From Paracoccus sp. MBLB3053 (lineage in GTDB: Bacteria; Pseudomonadota; Alphaproteobacteria; Rhodobacterales; Rhodobacteraceae), in contig NZ_JAVQLW010000004.1 of the NCBI RefSeq assembly GCF_031822435.1, positions 272,744 to 336,743 on the forward strand: a stretch of 64,000 nucleotides of DNA, read 5' to 3'. The translations under genes were made by a program, and so were the position numbers. Of this stretch, positions 54,082 through 62,963 are shown one piece after another. The notes beneath the pieces are model-generated. The model did no database searches. It was given only the letters and a program-made list of their open reading frames with translations, and was not told the DNA's origin. The stretch's first letter is position 1. Every line of letters begins with the position of its first letter.

Positions 54082-55005
54082 TTATTCCCCTTCATCCGCG
54101 GGCTTCTCGGAAAGCCAGTCACGGTGGATTGATTTGAGGTTGCGGATGAGCCATTGGGCAAACTCCGCGCTGTCACCCTCCAATTCGATCACGGTCTTCT
54201 TCGCGGCCTGCCGCGCGCGTCCCAGCGGATTGCCCGCATCGTCCCGCAGGATCTCGGACTGCACCTTGGTTCTTGGTGCCGCCAGCGCTGCGAGAACAGC
54301 GGCAAAACGCGCATCCGAATTCGGGCCGACGGCAGCCGCGACCAGATCGGCCGATGAATGTCCCCGGGCTTTCTGAGCCAGGCTCAGCCAGCGATCCCGA
54401 CCCGCCAAGGGCGCGGCACCGATTGCGTGGATCAAGGGATCGGGCAGGGCCTCGATCACCGTCAACATGCGCGAGATCACGGTCTTGTCGATGGAAAGTG
54501 CATCGCAGATGATCTTGCGATCAAAGCCGGCCTTGGCCATTTGCGCCGCGAAGTTGGCTTTCTCGATAAAGCTCAGATCCTTGCGCGCCGAGTTTTCCTG
54601 TCCCTGGGCGACGATGACCTCTTGATCGTTCAGCGTGCGCACCATGGCCTTGACCGGCATGTTAAGCGCCCGCATCGCCTGAACCCGCCTGCGGCCAAAG
54701 ACGACCTCATAGCGCTCCTCGTGGTTCGGGGAATGCCGCAGCAGAACCGGAACCTGCTGGCCATATTCCCGGATCGAGTCCTGCAGCACCTCGATGCCGG
54801 CAGGGTCTTCGTCCAGGCGGTCGTGCAGGCCCGCGTGATCGATCAGGTCGGGCGCGACCTCGATGATCGCGCGGCTTTTCAGCTCGCTGATGGATTTTGA
54901 GACGGCCCCGATGGCGCCGCGCTCAAGCCGGGGCGCCGTCTGGCCCGGTTCGCTTCGTTCCGGGGCGCTCATCAGGTTCTTCAAAAGATCCTTGCGTGCC
55001 ATCAT
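54082..55005 (-). CDS. repB: RepB, ParB-family partition protein
   Basis: 307 aa. ParB/Srx N-terminal domain motifs are present (LQDSIREYGQQVPVLLRHSP; YEVVFGRRRVQAMRALNMPVKAMV). The helix-turn-helix region follows (KANFAAQMAKAGFDRKIICDALSIDKTVISRMLTVIEALP), then the RepB C-terminal dimer part. It binds the parS-type palindromes and loads with RepA. Its start overlaps the repA stop (ATGA at 55005-55002), so the two are translationally coupled. A second ATG directly follows the first. Confidence 0.95.
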   Translation of the reverse strand: MMARKDLLKNLMSAPERSEPGQTAPRLERGAIGAVSKSISELKSRAIIEVAPDLIDHAGLHDRLDEDPAGIEVLQDSIREYGQQVPVLLRHSPNHEERYEVVFGRRRVQAMRALNMPVKAMVRTLNDQEVIVAQGQENSARKDLSFIEKANFAAQMAKAGFDRKIICDALSIDKTVISRMLTVIEALPDPLIHAIGAAPLAGRDRWLSLAQKARGHSSADLVAAAVGPNSDARFAAVLAALAAPRTKVQSEILRDDAGNPLGRARQAAKKTVIELEGDSAEFAQWLIRNLKSIHRDWLSEKPADEGE

Positions 55006-56195
55006 GCCCCCTCGCGGCCCCAGGCCGCCTGAATTAGTCCCTCGATCTCGCCGTTCACCGCGTTCAGGCTTTCGATCGCGCGCTCGTAGGTCGCGCGGGT
55101 GAACTGGGTCTTCTCGACCTCGTAAAGCGTCTGCTTGGTGATACCGGCATCCGAGATGGCGGTCGATTTCAGCACCGGATGGTTCAGAACATGTTCGCCG
55201 AACATGGAGCGCATAAAGCTAACCATCTGATTTTGCGGGCCATCCCCAGGTTCGTAGCGGGTGATGACATAACGCATCCAGTCGTAATCCATGCTGCCGC
55301 CCGCATCCGCGACCACGCCAAGCAGGTTCGAGGTCATCAGCAGGAACTGGCACATCGACATGACGTCGAGCATCTGCGGATGCACAGTCACCAGAATGGC
55401 CGTGGCTGCCGAAAGCGCCGACATGGTCAGGAACCCCAATTGAGGCGGGCAATCGATGACCACGACGTCATAGTCACTTTCGACCTCGGCCAGAACGTCG
55501 CCGATCCTGGTAAAGAAGAAATTACCCGAGCGTTCGCGCAACGCCATGGGCGTTGCATGTTCGAATTCCATCAGGTCGAGATTGCCGGGGATCAGGTCGA
55601 GATTGGTGAAATAGGTCTTCTGAATGACCGAGCGCAGCGGCACCGGGCCGTCATAGCGGATCGCATCATAGATCGTCCCGCCGTCGAGCAGGTCGAATTC
55701 GGGCTGTACGCCGTGCAGGGCGGAAAAGCTGGCCTGTGGGTCAAGGTCGATCCCCAGCACGCGATAGCCGTCCAGCGCCAGTTTCTGCGCAAGATGGGCC
55801 GCAGTGGTGGTCTTGCCGCTGCCGCCCTTGAAATTGATCACCGTGATGACCTGAAGATGGTCGCTCTCACGCCGGCCGGGCAAGTAGGTTCCCGGAGATT
55901 TCGCCCCTTTTTCAAGAAGCCGGCGAAGCGCCAGGATGTCGGCGGGGCTGTAATAGCGACGCCCCCCGGCCCGTGTTTCGGGCGAGGGGCCCTTGCCTTC
56001 AAGATCGAGCTTTCGCAGATACGCATCCTTGACGCCAAGCAGGTCGGCCACCTCGCCCGAAGTGAACTTGCGCAGCTCGCGCCGCGCATCGGGCGGAAAC
56101 AGCTGTTCCCGATGGGCCTGCAGTCGCTGCGACAGGCCCTCTGCATGCGCGCCCACAAGCTTGTCGATCCGCGTCTTCGGCCGCATATTGTTCAT
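55002..56195 (-). CDS. repA: RepA, ParA-family partition ATPase
   Basis: 397 aa from the ATG at 56195, preceded by GAGGACAGG. A longer frame to 56330 adds residues without family support. An N-terminal MerR-like DNA-binding part (TSGEVADLLGVKDAYLRKLDLEGKG; RYYSPADILALRRLL) precedes the deviant Walker A KGGSGKTT (123-130), Walker A' at LGIDLDPQ and VVIDCPPQLGFLT. RepA drives plasmid segregation and represses the repABC promoter, which should lie in the 238 bp between it and the divergent antitoxin gene. Confidence 0.95.
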   Translation of the reverse strand: MNNMRPKTRIDKLVGAHAEGLSQRLQAHREQLFPPDARRELRKFTSGEVADLLGVKDAYLRKLDLEGKGPSPETRAGGRRYYSPADILALRRLLEKGAKSPGTYLPGRRESDHLQVITVINFKGGSGKTTTAAHLAQKLALDGYRVLGIDLDPQASFSALHGVQPEFDLLDGGTIYDAIRYDGPVPLRSVIQKTYFTNLDLIPGNLDLMEFEHATPMALRERSGNFFFTRIGDVLAEVESDYDVVVIDCPPQLGFLTMSALSAATAILVTVHPQMLDVMSMCQFLLMTSNLLGVVADAGGSMDYDWMRYVITRYEPGDGPQNQMVSFMRSMFGEHVLNHPVLKSTAISDAGITKQTLYEVEKTQFTRATYERAIESLNAVNGEIEGLIQAAWGREGA

Positions 56196-56433
56196 TGGCC
56201 TGTCCTCGTTTCGTAAGTTTGGCCGCGTCGCCTGCTCGGTAGTTACGCTTTCGGCCGTCTTATTCTGTTTGTGGCGTAATTGATGCGCGCAGAATTTGAT
56301 TCTGGCAAGAGATTTTCGCAACGTTGGCAATGCCCTGACGGACGCTTCTCAACCGAAGCCCGCTGACGCTGGTTGCGACAAGTAGGGAAAACCCCTATAT
56401 CGTAAAGAGAAATCGCAAGACGGATTACCTTCC

Positions 56434-56673
56434 ATGTCGGAATCAACGATCAGCATCAAGGGGCAGACCACCCTGCCGAAAGCCGTGCGCCAGGCGCTGG
56501 ATCTCGGCCCGGGGGACAGGTTGCGCTATGTGATCCTGGACGATGGCCAGGTGCGGATCATGCGGAGGCGGCCGGTCGTCGATCTGGCTGGCCTGCTGCA
56601 TCGGAAGGGGCAAGGGCCCGTTTCGCTCGAAGACATGGACGCGGCCATCTCCGAGGCGGCGCGCCGGGGATGA
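56434..56673 (+). CDS. AbrB-family antitoxin (VapB-type)
   Basis: 79 aa. The swapped-hairpin AbrB DNA-binding domain is clear (TISIKGQTTLPKAVRQALDLGPGDRLRYVI at residues 5-34). A C-terminal tail would wrap the toxin (VSLEDMDAAISEAARR). Its stop overlaps the toxin start by 4 bp. It lies divergent from repA, and upstream are ATCG(T/C)AA repeats that may be its own operator. Role: neutralise the PIN toxin and repress the operon, stabilising the plasmid. Confidence 0.9.
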   Translation: MSESTISIKGQTTLPKAVRQALDLGPGDRLRYVILDDGQVRIMRRRPVVDLAGLLHRKGQGPVSLEDMDAAISEAARRG

Positions 56674-57074
56674 TCGGCATTGATACCAATGTGCTCATCC
56701 GGTTTCTTGTTCAGGACGACCCGGTCCAGGCGGCGCAGGCCAGCGGCCTTTTTGCCAGCCTGACCGAGGCCGAGCCGGGTTTTCTGTCGCGCGAAGTCAT
56801 GGTCGAAATGGTTTGGGTGCTCGAGCGCGCCTATCGGCTGGCGCGAAAGGACATCGCCGATGCGGTGGACGGCTTGCTAGCCGCGCATGAGATCATTGTC
56901 GAAAGCGCCGATCGTGTCGGGCTTGCGAATGAACGCTACCGGCTTGGTGGCGCGGGTTTTTCAGATCACCTGATTGCCCTGACATCGCGGGAGGCTGGCT
57001 GCGACCGCATCTACAGCTTTGACCGCAAGGCGATTTCATCGGCCGGCATGACCGCGCTGGTGGCGCAGGCCTAA
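56670..57074 (+). CDS. PIN-domain ribonuclease toxin (VapC-type)
   Basis: 134 aa. The PIN fold starts MIGIDTNVLIRFLVQDD with the first catalytic aspartate (D5). An acidic residue lies in EVMVEMVWVLERAY, and later aspartates are in GFSDHLIALTSREAGC and IYSFDRKA. VapC-type toxins cut tRNA or rRNA when the antitoxin decays. Coupling to the AbrB-type antitoxin (4-bp overlap) makes the pair a normal addiction module. It converges on the recombinase gene with a 4-bp overlap of ends. Confidence 0.9.
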   Translation: MIGIDTNVLIRFLVQDDPVQAAQASGLFASLTEAEPGFLSREVMVEMVWVLERAYRLARKDIADAVDGLLAAHEIIVESADRVGLANERYRLGGAGFSDHLIALTSREAGCDRIYSFDRKAISSAGMTALVAQA

Positions 57075-58102
57075 CCCAGCAAGTCGGCCGCCGGGTTTTC
57101 GGCGATATCGACATCAGCATAATAGCTTTGCGCCTGCTGCACCGAGCGGTGCAGCGAAAGTTGCATGGCGGCGGCCAGGGGCGTGCCATCCAGCGCGGCC
57201 TGGGTCAGAAAGCCTGCGCGCAGCCCGTGCGGGCTGGCAAAATCATGCGGATATCCGGCCAGCACCAGGCGATGGCGCAGCAATTCGCGCAACCCGTCGG
57301 CGCTGAGCCGACGGTTCAGCACCCGGTCGGCCTGGCTCACCGGGCGAAACAGCGGGCCCTCGGCAATGCGCGCCACCGCGATCCAGCGCATCACGGCGCG
57401 GGCGGCGCGACCTTTTAGCGGCAGGCGCGGCGCGCGATCGGGCCCGCTGGTCTTGGTCGTCAGCAGGCGCAGGCGCAGCAGCCCGCTGTCGCGAAACTCC
57501 CGATCATCGACATCGTCGCGGTTCAGCGCCACGATCTCCGAGCGCCGTCGCCCGCCCGAGGCCCAGCCCAGCATCAGGCAGGCGCGGTCGCGCATACCGC
57601 GATGCGAGTGATCGCAGGTCGCCAGCATCGCCTCGAGCACCTCGCGGGTGATCGGATTGCCGGACTTGCGTGCCCTCGGTCGCGCTGTCGCCCGCCGCGC
57701 GCGGCCTCGGGCCTGGGCGACAAGAGGCGTCTCAAAAGGCGAAGTCAGCCCCTTCATACGGTGGAACGCCCGCCAGGAGGCGATTCGCCGATCCAGCGTC
57801 GCCGCTGCGGGGCAGGCGAGGGAGCGCCGCAGCCCGGCGGCGATAAGGGCCTCTGCGGTCTGCCGTGCCGGACCCTGGGCGTCGTACAGATCCTGCGCGT
57901 GATCGAGCAGGAAACGCAGTGCGACCTCTTCGCGCTCTGGCCAGTCCAGAGCCTTTTCGAAGCTGGCGCGCTTCCATGCCGCGATATAGGCCAGGTCGCG
58001 TTCCCAAGCGCGCAGCGTGTTTTCCGGCGTGCCGCGCCGGTAAAGCTCGAGCAGCGCCGCCGCATCTTCGGGGGCGAGGGCAGGGGGAATGATCAACTCC
58101 AT
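57071..58102 (-). CDS. Tyrosine recombinase / site-specific integrase
   Basis: 343 aa from the ATG at 58102; a TTG at 58138 in frame is possible. The N-terminal SAM-like core-binding domain (PENTLRAWERDLAYIAAWKR) is followed by the catalytic domain: Arg in GGRRRSEIVALNRDDV, Lys in LLTTKTSG, the HxxR box HGLRAGF and the nucleophile tyrosine in LHRSVQQAQSYYADVD. All expected catalytic residues are present. Next to repABC and a toxin-antitoxin pair it is probably a plasmid resolvase that breaks up dimers rather than a phage integrase. Confidence 0.9.
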   Translation of the reverse strand: MELIIPPALAPEDAAALLELYRRGTPENTLRAWERDLAYIAAWKRASFEKALDWPEREEVALRFLLDHAQDLYDAQGPARQTAEALIAAGLRRSLACPAAATLDRRIASWRAFHRMKGLTSPFETPLVAQARGRARRATARPRARKSGNPITREVLEAMLATCDHSHRGMRDRACLMLGWASGGRRRSEIVALNRDDVDDREFRDSGLLRLRLLTTKTSGPDRAPRLPLKGRAARAVMRWIAVARIAEGPLFRPVSQADRVLNRRLSADGLRELLRHRLVLAGYPHDFASPHGLRAGFLTQAALDGTPLAAAMQLSLHRSVQQAQSYYADVDIAENPAADLLG

Positions 58103-58142
58103 GCGGGATATTCTGGCGCGATCCGGGGTATGACTCAAGACT

Positions 58143-58237
58143 CGTGATAATGCGAACTTATCGGGGGTGAGGCGACGATGCGCCCATCCTCCGTGTAATC
58201 CGCATAACGAGGTAATTTGGCGGGATGAGCGTGATAA
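58143..58237. other. Candidate recombination site beside the tyrosine recombinase
   Basis: CGTGATAA occurs twice (58143-58150, 58230-58237). The first copy is part of an inverted repeat GATAA-N7-TTATC (58146-58162). Between the copies lies CCGCATAACGAGGTAATTT (58199-58217), which loosely resembles a dif-type layout of two recombinase arms around a short centre. It starts about 40 bp upstream of the recombinase gene. Low-certainty reading from sequence only. Confidence 0.3.
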
Positions 58238-58419
58238 GACCCTCGTTCATTGGGTCATTGGAGGCGTCACGTTCACGGTGTGCTCGGGCAAGCGGGGCAG
58301 ATTCCGGGCCAGGCTGTTGCGCTACAGATGATTGGGTCATTCAAGATCATACGCGCCCAAGCTCGGACGATGCCGCTGGGGTGCTGAGGCCCGACGCTTT
58401 GCCTCGGCTCGCTGTCGAT

Positions 58420-59995
58420 CTTTCACAGCGGCTTGACGCGCTCGAAGCGTCAGATGGCCGAGTTATGGGACAAGATCAAGAGGTCAGAGATTGCCCGCAC
58501 TCCTTTGCCGAGAACCAGGATCTGCGTGACGAGATTGCGCGGCTGGAGAACTTGCCGCCGCGACTCCCGTTCAAACCCTCCGGCATGGAGAAGGCCACCG
58601 AAAAGGAAGCCCGCAAGAGCAGCGGTGCAGGGCGGCGGCGTGGCGAGATGCGCGACAAGGGCCACGTCACCCGCGAGGAGGTCCTGGCGGTGGATGTGCC
58701 CTCGGGATCGCGCTTCAAGGGCCATGAGACCATCCTGGTTCGGGACCTGGCGATCTCTGTGGACCTCATTCCGCTATCGGCGGGAGCGCTGGCTGACGCC
58801 GGAAGGCAAGCGGGTCATCGCCCCCTTGCCGGAGGGGCTTCTGGGGGAATTTGGCGCCAACCTGCGCCGGTTCTGTCTGGCGCTGCATGCCCAGGGCCAG
58901 GTGACGACGGAACGGATGACCTCGATCCTGAACGGGATCGGAATGGACATCTCCAAGCGTCAGGTGGTGCGCATCCTGACCACGGGCCTCGATGGTTTCG
59001 TGGCGGAGGATCGGGAAATCCTGCGCACAGGCCTGGCGGCGGCGCCCTATATCAGTGTCGATGACACCGGGGCCCGCCATGCCCATCGCGACGGGATCAC
59101 CACCCAGATAGGCGGCGCGCGGTTCAGCGTGGTCCGCGCGGGTCACTCAAGGTTGCGACTGACCTTCCTCTCTCTCTCTCCAGCGCGCGGCGCCCGAAGT
59201 TTACATGATCAAACGATTTGGCACTCGATGCCAATGCAAGGTGGCGCCGGATATCATCTGCAGGCTTGCTGGCCACCCGAGACATTCGCCTCGCAGATGG
59301 CGTGTTATGATCACTTGTTGAGGCTGCGCCTTGACGTTTTCGACTGCACGCTGATGCGCGAGATCACTGAGGCCGCGATCTGGGGTGCCGTTCGTCATCA
59401 CGGGCCGATGGGCAACACGGTGGTCGTGTCCGACGACGCGGGACAGTTCCGCATTCCCAGCCATGCCCAGTGCTGGGTGCATGCTGAGCGGCGGCTGCTA
59501 AAGCTGATGCGAAAAACACTTGGAGCAGACGCGTAAGCTGGAGGCGATAGGGGACGAGATCTGGGCCTCGACCACGATCTGAAGCTCTGCAAGCAGAAGC
59601 CCTCCGTGGTGGATGGACCGTCCTAGCTCAACGTTTCGACGACATCTTCGGGCAACGCACGCGTTAGAACGAGTTGGGTCAGTTGCTGGCCCGCCTGCTC
59701 AGGCGAAAGAGCGAATTGTTGAAGGTGCTTGAGCGCCCCCAGATCCCGCTCCACACCAATGCCACCAAAAACGACCTGCGCGCCTGTGTCACCAAGCTCC
59801 GGATCTCAGGCGGCAAGATGAGCGCCGAAAGCAGCCAGGCAAGCGACATCATGCTCGTGCCGATGAGGACCTGCCAAAAACTCGGCATTTCCTTCTTCGC
59901 ATATATCGGCTCCCGCTTCGGCCTCAACGGGAACGCCGAGTGCATCCCGCCGCTGGCCCGATCTGGTAAGCGCGCAACCGACGTAAACTCATACC
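58420..59995 (+). pseudogene. Frameshifted IS66-like transposase
   Basis: Several frames together give one transposase in order. Coiled N-terminus: AENQDLRDEIARLENLPPRL, then KPSGMEKATEKEARKSSG. After a frameshift near 58770: RYRRERWLTPEGKRVIAPLPEGLLGEFGANL and ISVDDTGARHAHRDGI (acidic catalytic residues). After a gap near 59190: TVVVSDDAGQFRIPSHAQCWVHAERRLLKLM, then a stop at 59536. Then RRKSELLKVLERPQIPLHTNATKNDLRACVTKLRISGG and TCQKLGISFFAYIGSR from 59700. At least two frame changes and one deletion make it inactive. No terminal inverted repeats were recognised. Confidence 0.82.
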
Positions 59996-60262
59996 GCCCC
60001 GGAAGCTGCCGCAGTTATCGTCAAGGCCGGAAGCAGGCTGCCTGCAGATCCGGTCACCCATCACGCTAACAGAGATCCGCGTGTTTCCGGCGATGGGCGA
60101 GGCAAGAGGCCTTATCGGGTTTGCCTGTCCGCTTCGGCTCGATGATGCGCGGAAGCGCGTAGACCATCATGCACCAAGATTGAATCTGGACCATCATAGC
60201 AGGTATGCCGATTCGGCGGCGAAGGCTTGTGCCTGCTGGCCTCCACCTTCAGATTGCGCCTT

Positions 60263-60742
60263 ATGAAACAGGAACCCATTCGCCCGACCGATGACGAGGC
60301 CCGCGCTTTGGCGCGGCGTCTTCTTGCCAATATGCGCCATGCCAATCTGGGCACGCTAGATCCCGAGACGGGCACGCCGCTGGTTACCCGGATTGCCGTT
60401 CAGATCGACGAAAGTGGCGTGCCTGTCGCTCTGCTGTCGGGCTTGGCCGCGCATACCCGGGCCTTGCTTGCCGATCCGCGTGCGGGGCTGCTTGTCACCG
60501 ACGACGAGGCCGCCAAGGGCGATGTCATGACCCATGCCCGCCTGTCCGTCCTTGCACAGGCCGAGCAGGTGCCGACCACGGCCGAGATGCGGGCCGCATG
60601 GCTGGCGCAGGACCCCAAGGCCAAGGTCTATATCGACCTGCCGGATTTCCGCTTCTGGCGGCTTCTCCCGCAATCAGGTCTGCTGAATGGCGGCTTTGGC
60701 CGTGCCTTCAAGCTGTCGCCGGCGGATATGCTGCGCGCCTGA
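60263..60742 (+). CDS. HugZ-like / pyridoxamine-oxidase-fold heme utilisation protein
   Basis: 159 aa from the ATG at 60263; the ribosome-binding site is weak. It is a split-barrel flavin/heme protein of the HugZ group: RRLLANMRHANLGTLDPETGTPLVTRIAVQ, VALLSGLAAHTRALLADPRAGLLVTDD, then a short C-terminus DFRFWRLLPQSGLLNGGFGRAFKLSPADML. Members bind heme and support its breakdown. It converges on the heme receptor gene 46 bp away and is part of the heme locus. It is shorter than full HugZ, which has an extra C-terminal domain. Confidence 0.85.
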   Translation: MKQEPIRPTDDEARALARRLLANMRHANLGTLDPETGTPLVTRIAVQIDESGVPVALLSGLAAHTRALLADPRAGLLVTDDEAAKGDVMTHARLSVLAQAEQVPTTAEMRAAWLAQDPKAKVYIDLPDFRFWRLLPQSGLLNGGFGRAFKLSPADMLRA

Positions 60743-60788
60743 GGCAATGGACAAGGCCCACCCGGGGCGGATGGGCCTTGCCGTGTCG

Positions 60789-62822
60789 TCAGAAGCTGCG
60801 CGACAGCGACAGCTTGAAGTTCCGGCCCGGAGCCGGGCCACCCAGCCAGCTTGCGGGCGTGTAATCGGTATCGGTCACGTTATCGACGCCCATATGGACC
60901 TCGATCCCCTCGGCGATGCCCGATTGCGGGGACCACGAGGCGAAGACGTCATGCACGCCATAGCCCGCGCGGTGTTCCCCATCGGGCTTGTCGCGACCTG
61001 CGGCCAAAGTGCTGCGCGCGCCAAGGCGCCAGGCCTCGTTCGCGTTCCAGACCGCTTGCAGCATCACGCGATTGTTCTGCAGGTTGTCCTGATCGACGCC
61101 CTCGGTTACGGTCACGGCCGCGCCCAGTTCCCAATCATTGAGCAGATAGCTGGCCTCAAGCTCGCCGCCGCGCAGATAGGCGCGCTCGACATTGGTGTAA
61201 TAGGCCATCGGCCCCGCACCCGCGCGGATGATCATGTCGTCGATATGGTTGCGATAGAGCGTCAGTTTCATCACCGCCTGATCGCCCTCGGCCAGAATCG
61301 AGCTGCCGGTGTACGAGGTCCCGATCTCGATGTTCTTGCCCTTTTCATCCTTGAGATCCGGGTTCGGGTTGGTGACCATCGAGCCGTCGTAAAGCTCGTC
61401 CACGGTCGGGATGCGGTTCACGAAGGCGACCGAGCCAAAGACCGACCAGGCATCGTTCAGGCGATAGATTGCGGCGATCTGCGGCTCGACCGCCTCAAAT
61501 TCGCGATCCTCGGCGTCAAAGCTGACACTGTCCTTGGGCTCGGTGCGCTGTCTTTCATAGCGCAGACCGGAATTCACCGTCAGCTTGTCCCAGGTGATTT
61601 CGGACAGTGCGAAAACCGACCAGCCATTGGTATAGCCCTCGGGATGGGACGAGGACGGCACGCTGGACGAGCGGTCCTGCTTCCAGATCTCGGCCCCGGT
61701 GGTCAGGAAATGCTCGTAGCCCGCGCCCGAAATGTCGGCGGTATTGTCGAGCTTGAATTTCCACAGGCGGTAATCGCGCTTGCCAAGGAAGGCGGTCATG
61801 ATCGGCTCGGCGGGGTCGTCACCCTGCTGCACGTCCTTCATGGTATTTGTGTAGGATAGCGTCGCGGTCATGTCGATGTAGCGGTTTTCGGCAGGGTTCC
61901 AGCCCCAGACCAGCCGCGCGGTCTGGTCGCGTGTGGTGATGTCGCCCACACCCCAGGAGAAGCCCGGATAATACAGGTCCTTCTGCGCGCCGTGCATCTG
62001 ATCGAAGTCCTGATTGTCGCCCTTGGCCTCAAGATGCTGGTAGGAGAAGGCGACATATTGGTCGCCGAAGGTCTTCTTGGCCTTCAAGAGCAGGTTCGGG
62101 GTGTTCGAATCCGAGCGGATCGTGGTGTTGCCCTCGGAATCCTTGGTGTCGCCCAGCTTGCGCCAGGCAAAGGCCGCCACGCCCTCGAAATCCGCGACCG
62201 GACGCCAGCCAAGGGCAAGGCTGCCCAGCACCGAATCCGGGTTCGAGGCAATACCGATCTTTGCCCGCCCGCCGAATTTCTTGCCGTCCTCGATCAGGTC
62301 CGAGGCCTCGATCGTCTCCATCGCGATGACGCCGCCAAGCGCGCCCGCGCCGTATAGCGTGGAAGATCCGGGGCCGCGCAGCACCTCAACCTGACGCAGG
62401 AAGTCCGGTTCGACGAACAGCGCGCCCTGGCGGTAGGATTCGTAGTATTTTTCCTCGCCATCGATCAGCTGAACGATCCCGGCCTCGCCGCCGGCCAAGC
62501 CGTTTGCGCCAAAGCCTCGAATGTTGAAGCCCTGCCCAAAGAAGCTGCCCGAGCCGGTCCCGGCCACGCCCGGAACCGTGTCCAGCACTTCGCCGATATG
62601 GATCGGCGCGATGTCGTCGAACTCTTTTTCGCCCACGACCGATACGGATTGCGGCACTTCGGAGGCTACCTTGGGCGTCCCGGCGCGCAGGACCAGCGGG
62701 TCAAGCAGGGTGGCAGCGGGTGCGGTCGTGTCCTGCGCATAAGCCGGCAGGCCAAGGCAAAGCGCGGTCAGGCAAGTGGTGCCAGCCAAGAAGGCGGCAC
62801 GAATGGAATGGTGTGACATCAT
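60789..62822 (-). CDS. TonB-dependent outer-membrane heme receptor
   Basis: 677 aa from the ATG at 62822 (a second ATG follows at once). The signal peptide is MMSHHSIRAAFLAGTTCLTA..AYAQ. A plug domain (VPQSVSVVGEKEFDD; FNIRGFGANGLAGG; VEVLRGPGSSTLYGAGALGG) is followed by the 22-strand barrel ending in phenylalanine (KLSLSRSF). The heme-receptor motifs are recognisable as NRIPTVDELY (FRAP region) and NPNPDLKDEKG (NPDL motif). It imports heme across the outer membrane using TonB energy. It is divergent from hmuS over 141 bp. Confidence 0.9.
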   Translation of the reverse strand: MMSHHSIRAAFLAGTTCLTALCLGLPAYAQDTTAPAATLLDPLVLRAGTPKVASEVPQSVSVVGEKEFDDIAPIHIGEVLDTVPGVAGTGSGSFFGQGFNIRGFGANGLAGGEAGIVQLIDGEEKYYESYRQGALFVEPDFLRQVEVLRGPGSSTLYGAGALGGVIAMETIEASDLIEDGKKFGGRAKIGIASNPDSVLGSLALGWRPVADFEGVAAFAWRKLGDTKDSEGNTTIRSDSNTPNLLLKAKKTFGDQYVAFSYQHLEAKGDNQDFDQMHGAQKDLYYPGFSWGVGDITTRDQTARLVWGWNPAENRYIDMTATLSYTNTMKDVQQGDDPAEPIMTAFLGKRDYRLWKFKLDNTADISGAGYEHFLTTGAEIWKQDRSSSVPSSSHPEGYTNGWSVFALSEITWDKLTVNSGLRYERQRTEPKDSVSFDAEDREFEAVEPQIAAIYRLNDAWSVFGSVAFVNRIPTVDELYDGSMVTNPNPDLKDEKGKNIEIGTSYTGSSILAEGDQAVMKLTLYRNHIDDMIIRAGAGPMAYYTNVERAYLRGGELEASYLLNDWELGAAVTVTEGVDQDNLQNNRVMLQAVWNANEAWRLGARSTLAAGRDKPDGEHRAGYGVHDVFASWSPQSGIAEGIEVHMGVDNVTDTDYTPASWLGGPAPGRNFKLSLSRSF

Positions 62823-62879
62823 GTCCCCGAGTCGATTTTTCGTAATTTTGGGCTGGCGCGGGGCTGGCATCTTGCATCG

Positions 62880-62902
62880 GAGTAAAATTCATGAGTAAAA
62901 TT
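62880..62902. promoter_or_regulatory. GAGTAAAATT direct repeats between the heme receptor gene and hmuS
   Basis: GAGTAAAATT occurs at 62880-62889 and 62893-62902, 13 bp apart, in an A/T-rich island followed by CAATAATTC. It lies in the divergent promoter region of two heme genes. It may be an iron- or heme-responsive site, but it does not match the Fur, Irr or RirA boxes well enough to name one. Confidence 0.35.
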
Positions 62903-62963
62903 GTCAATAATTCAAAGTGCCTCAAGCCGGACTGCCAGGGGACATCATTCCAAGAAGGCTCGC

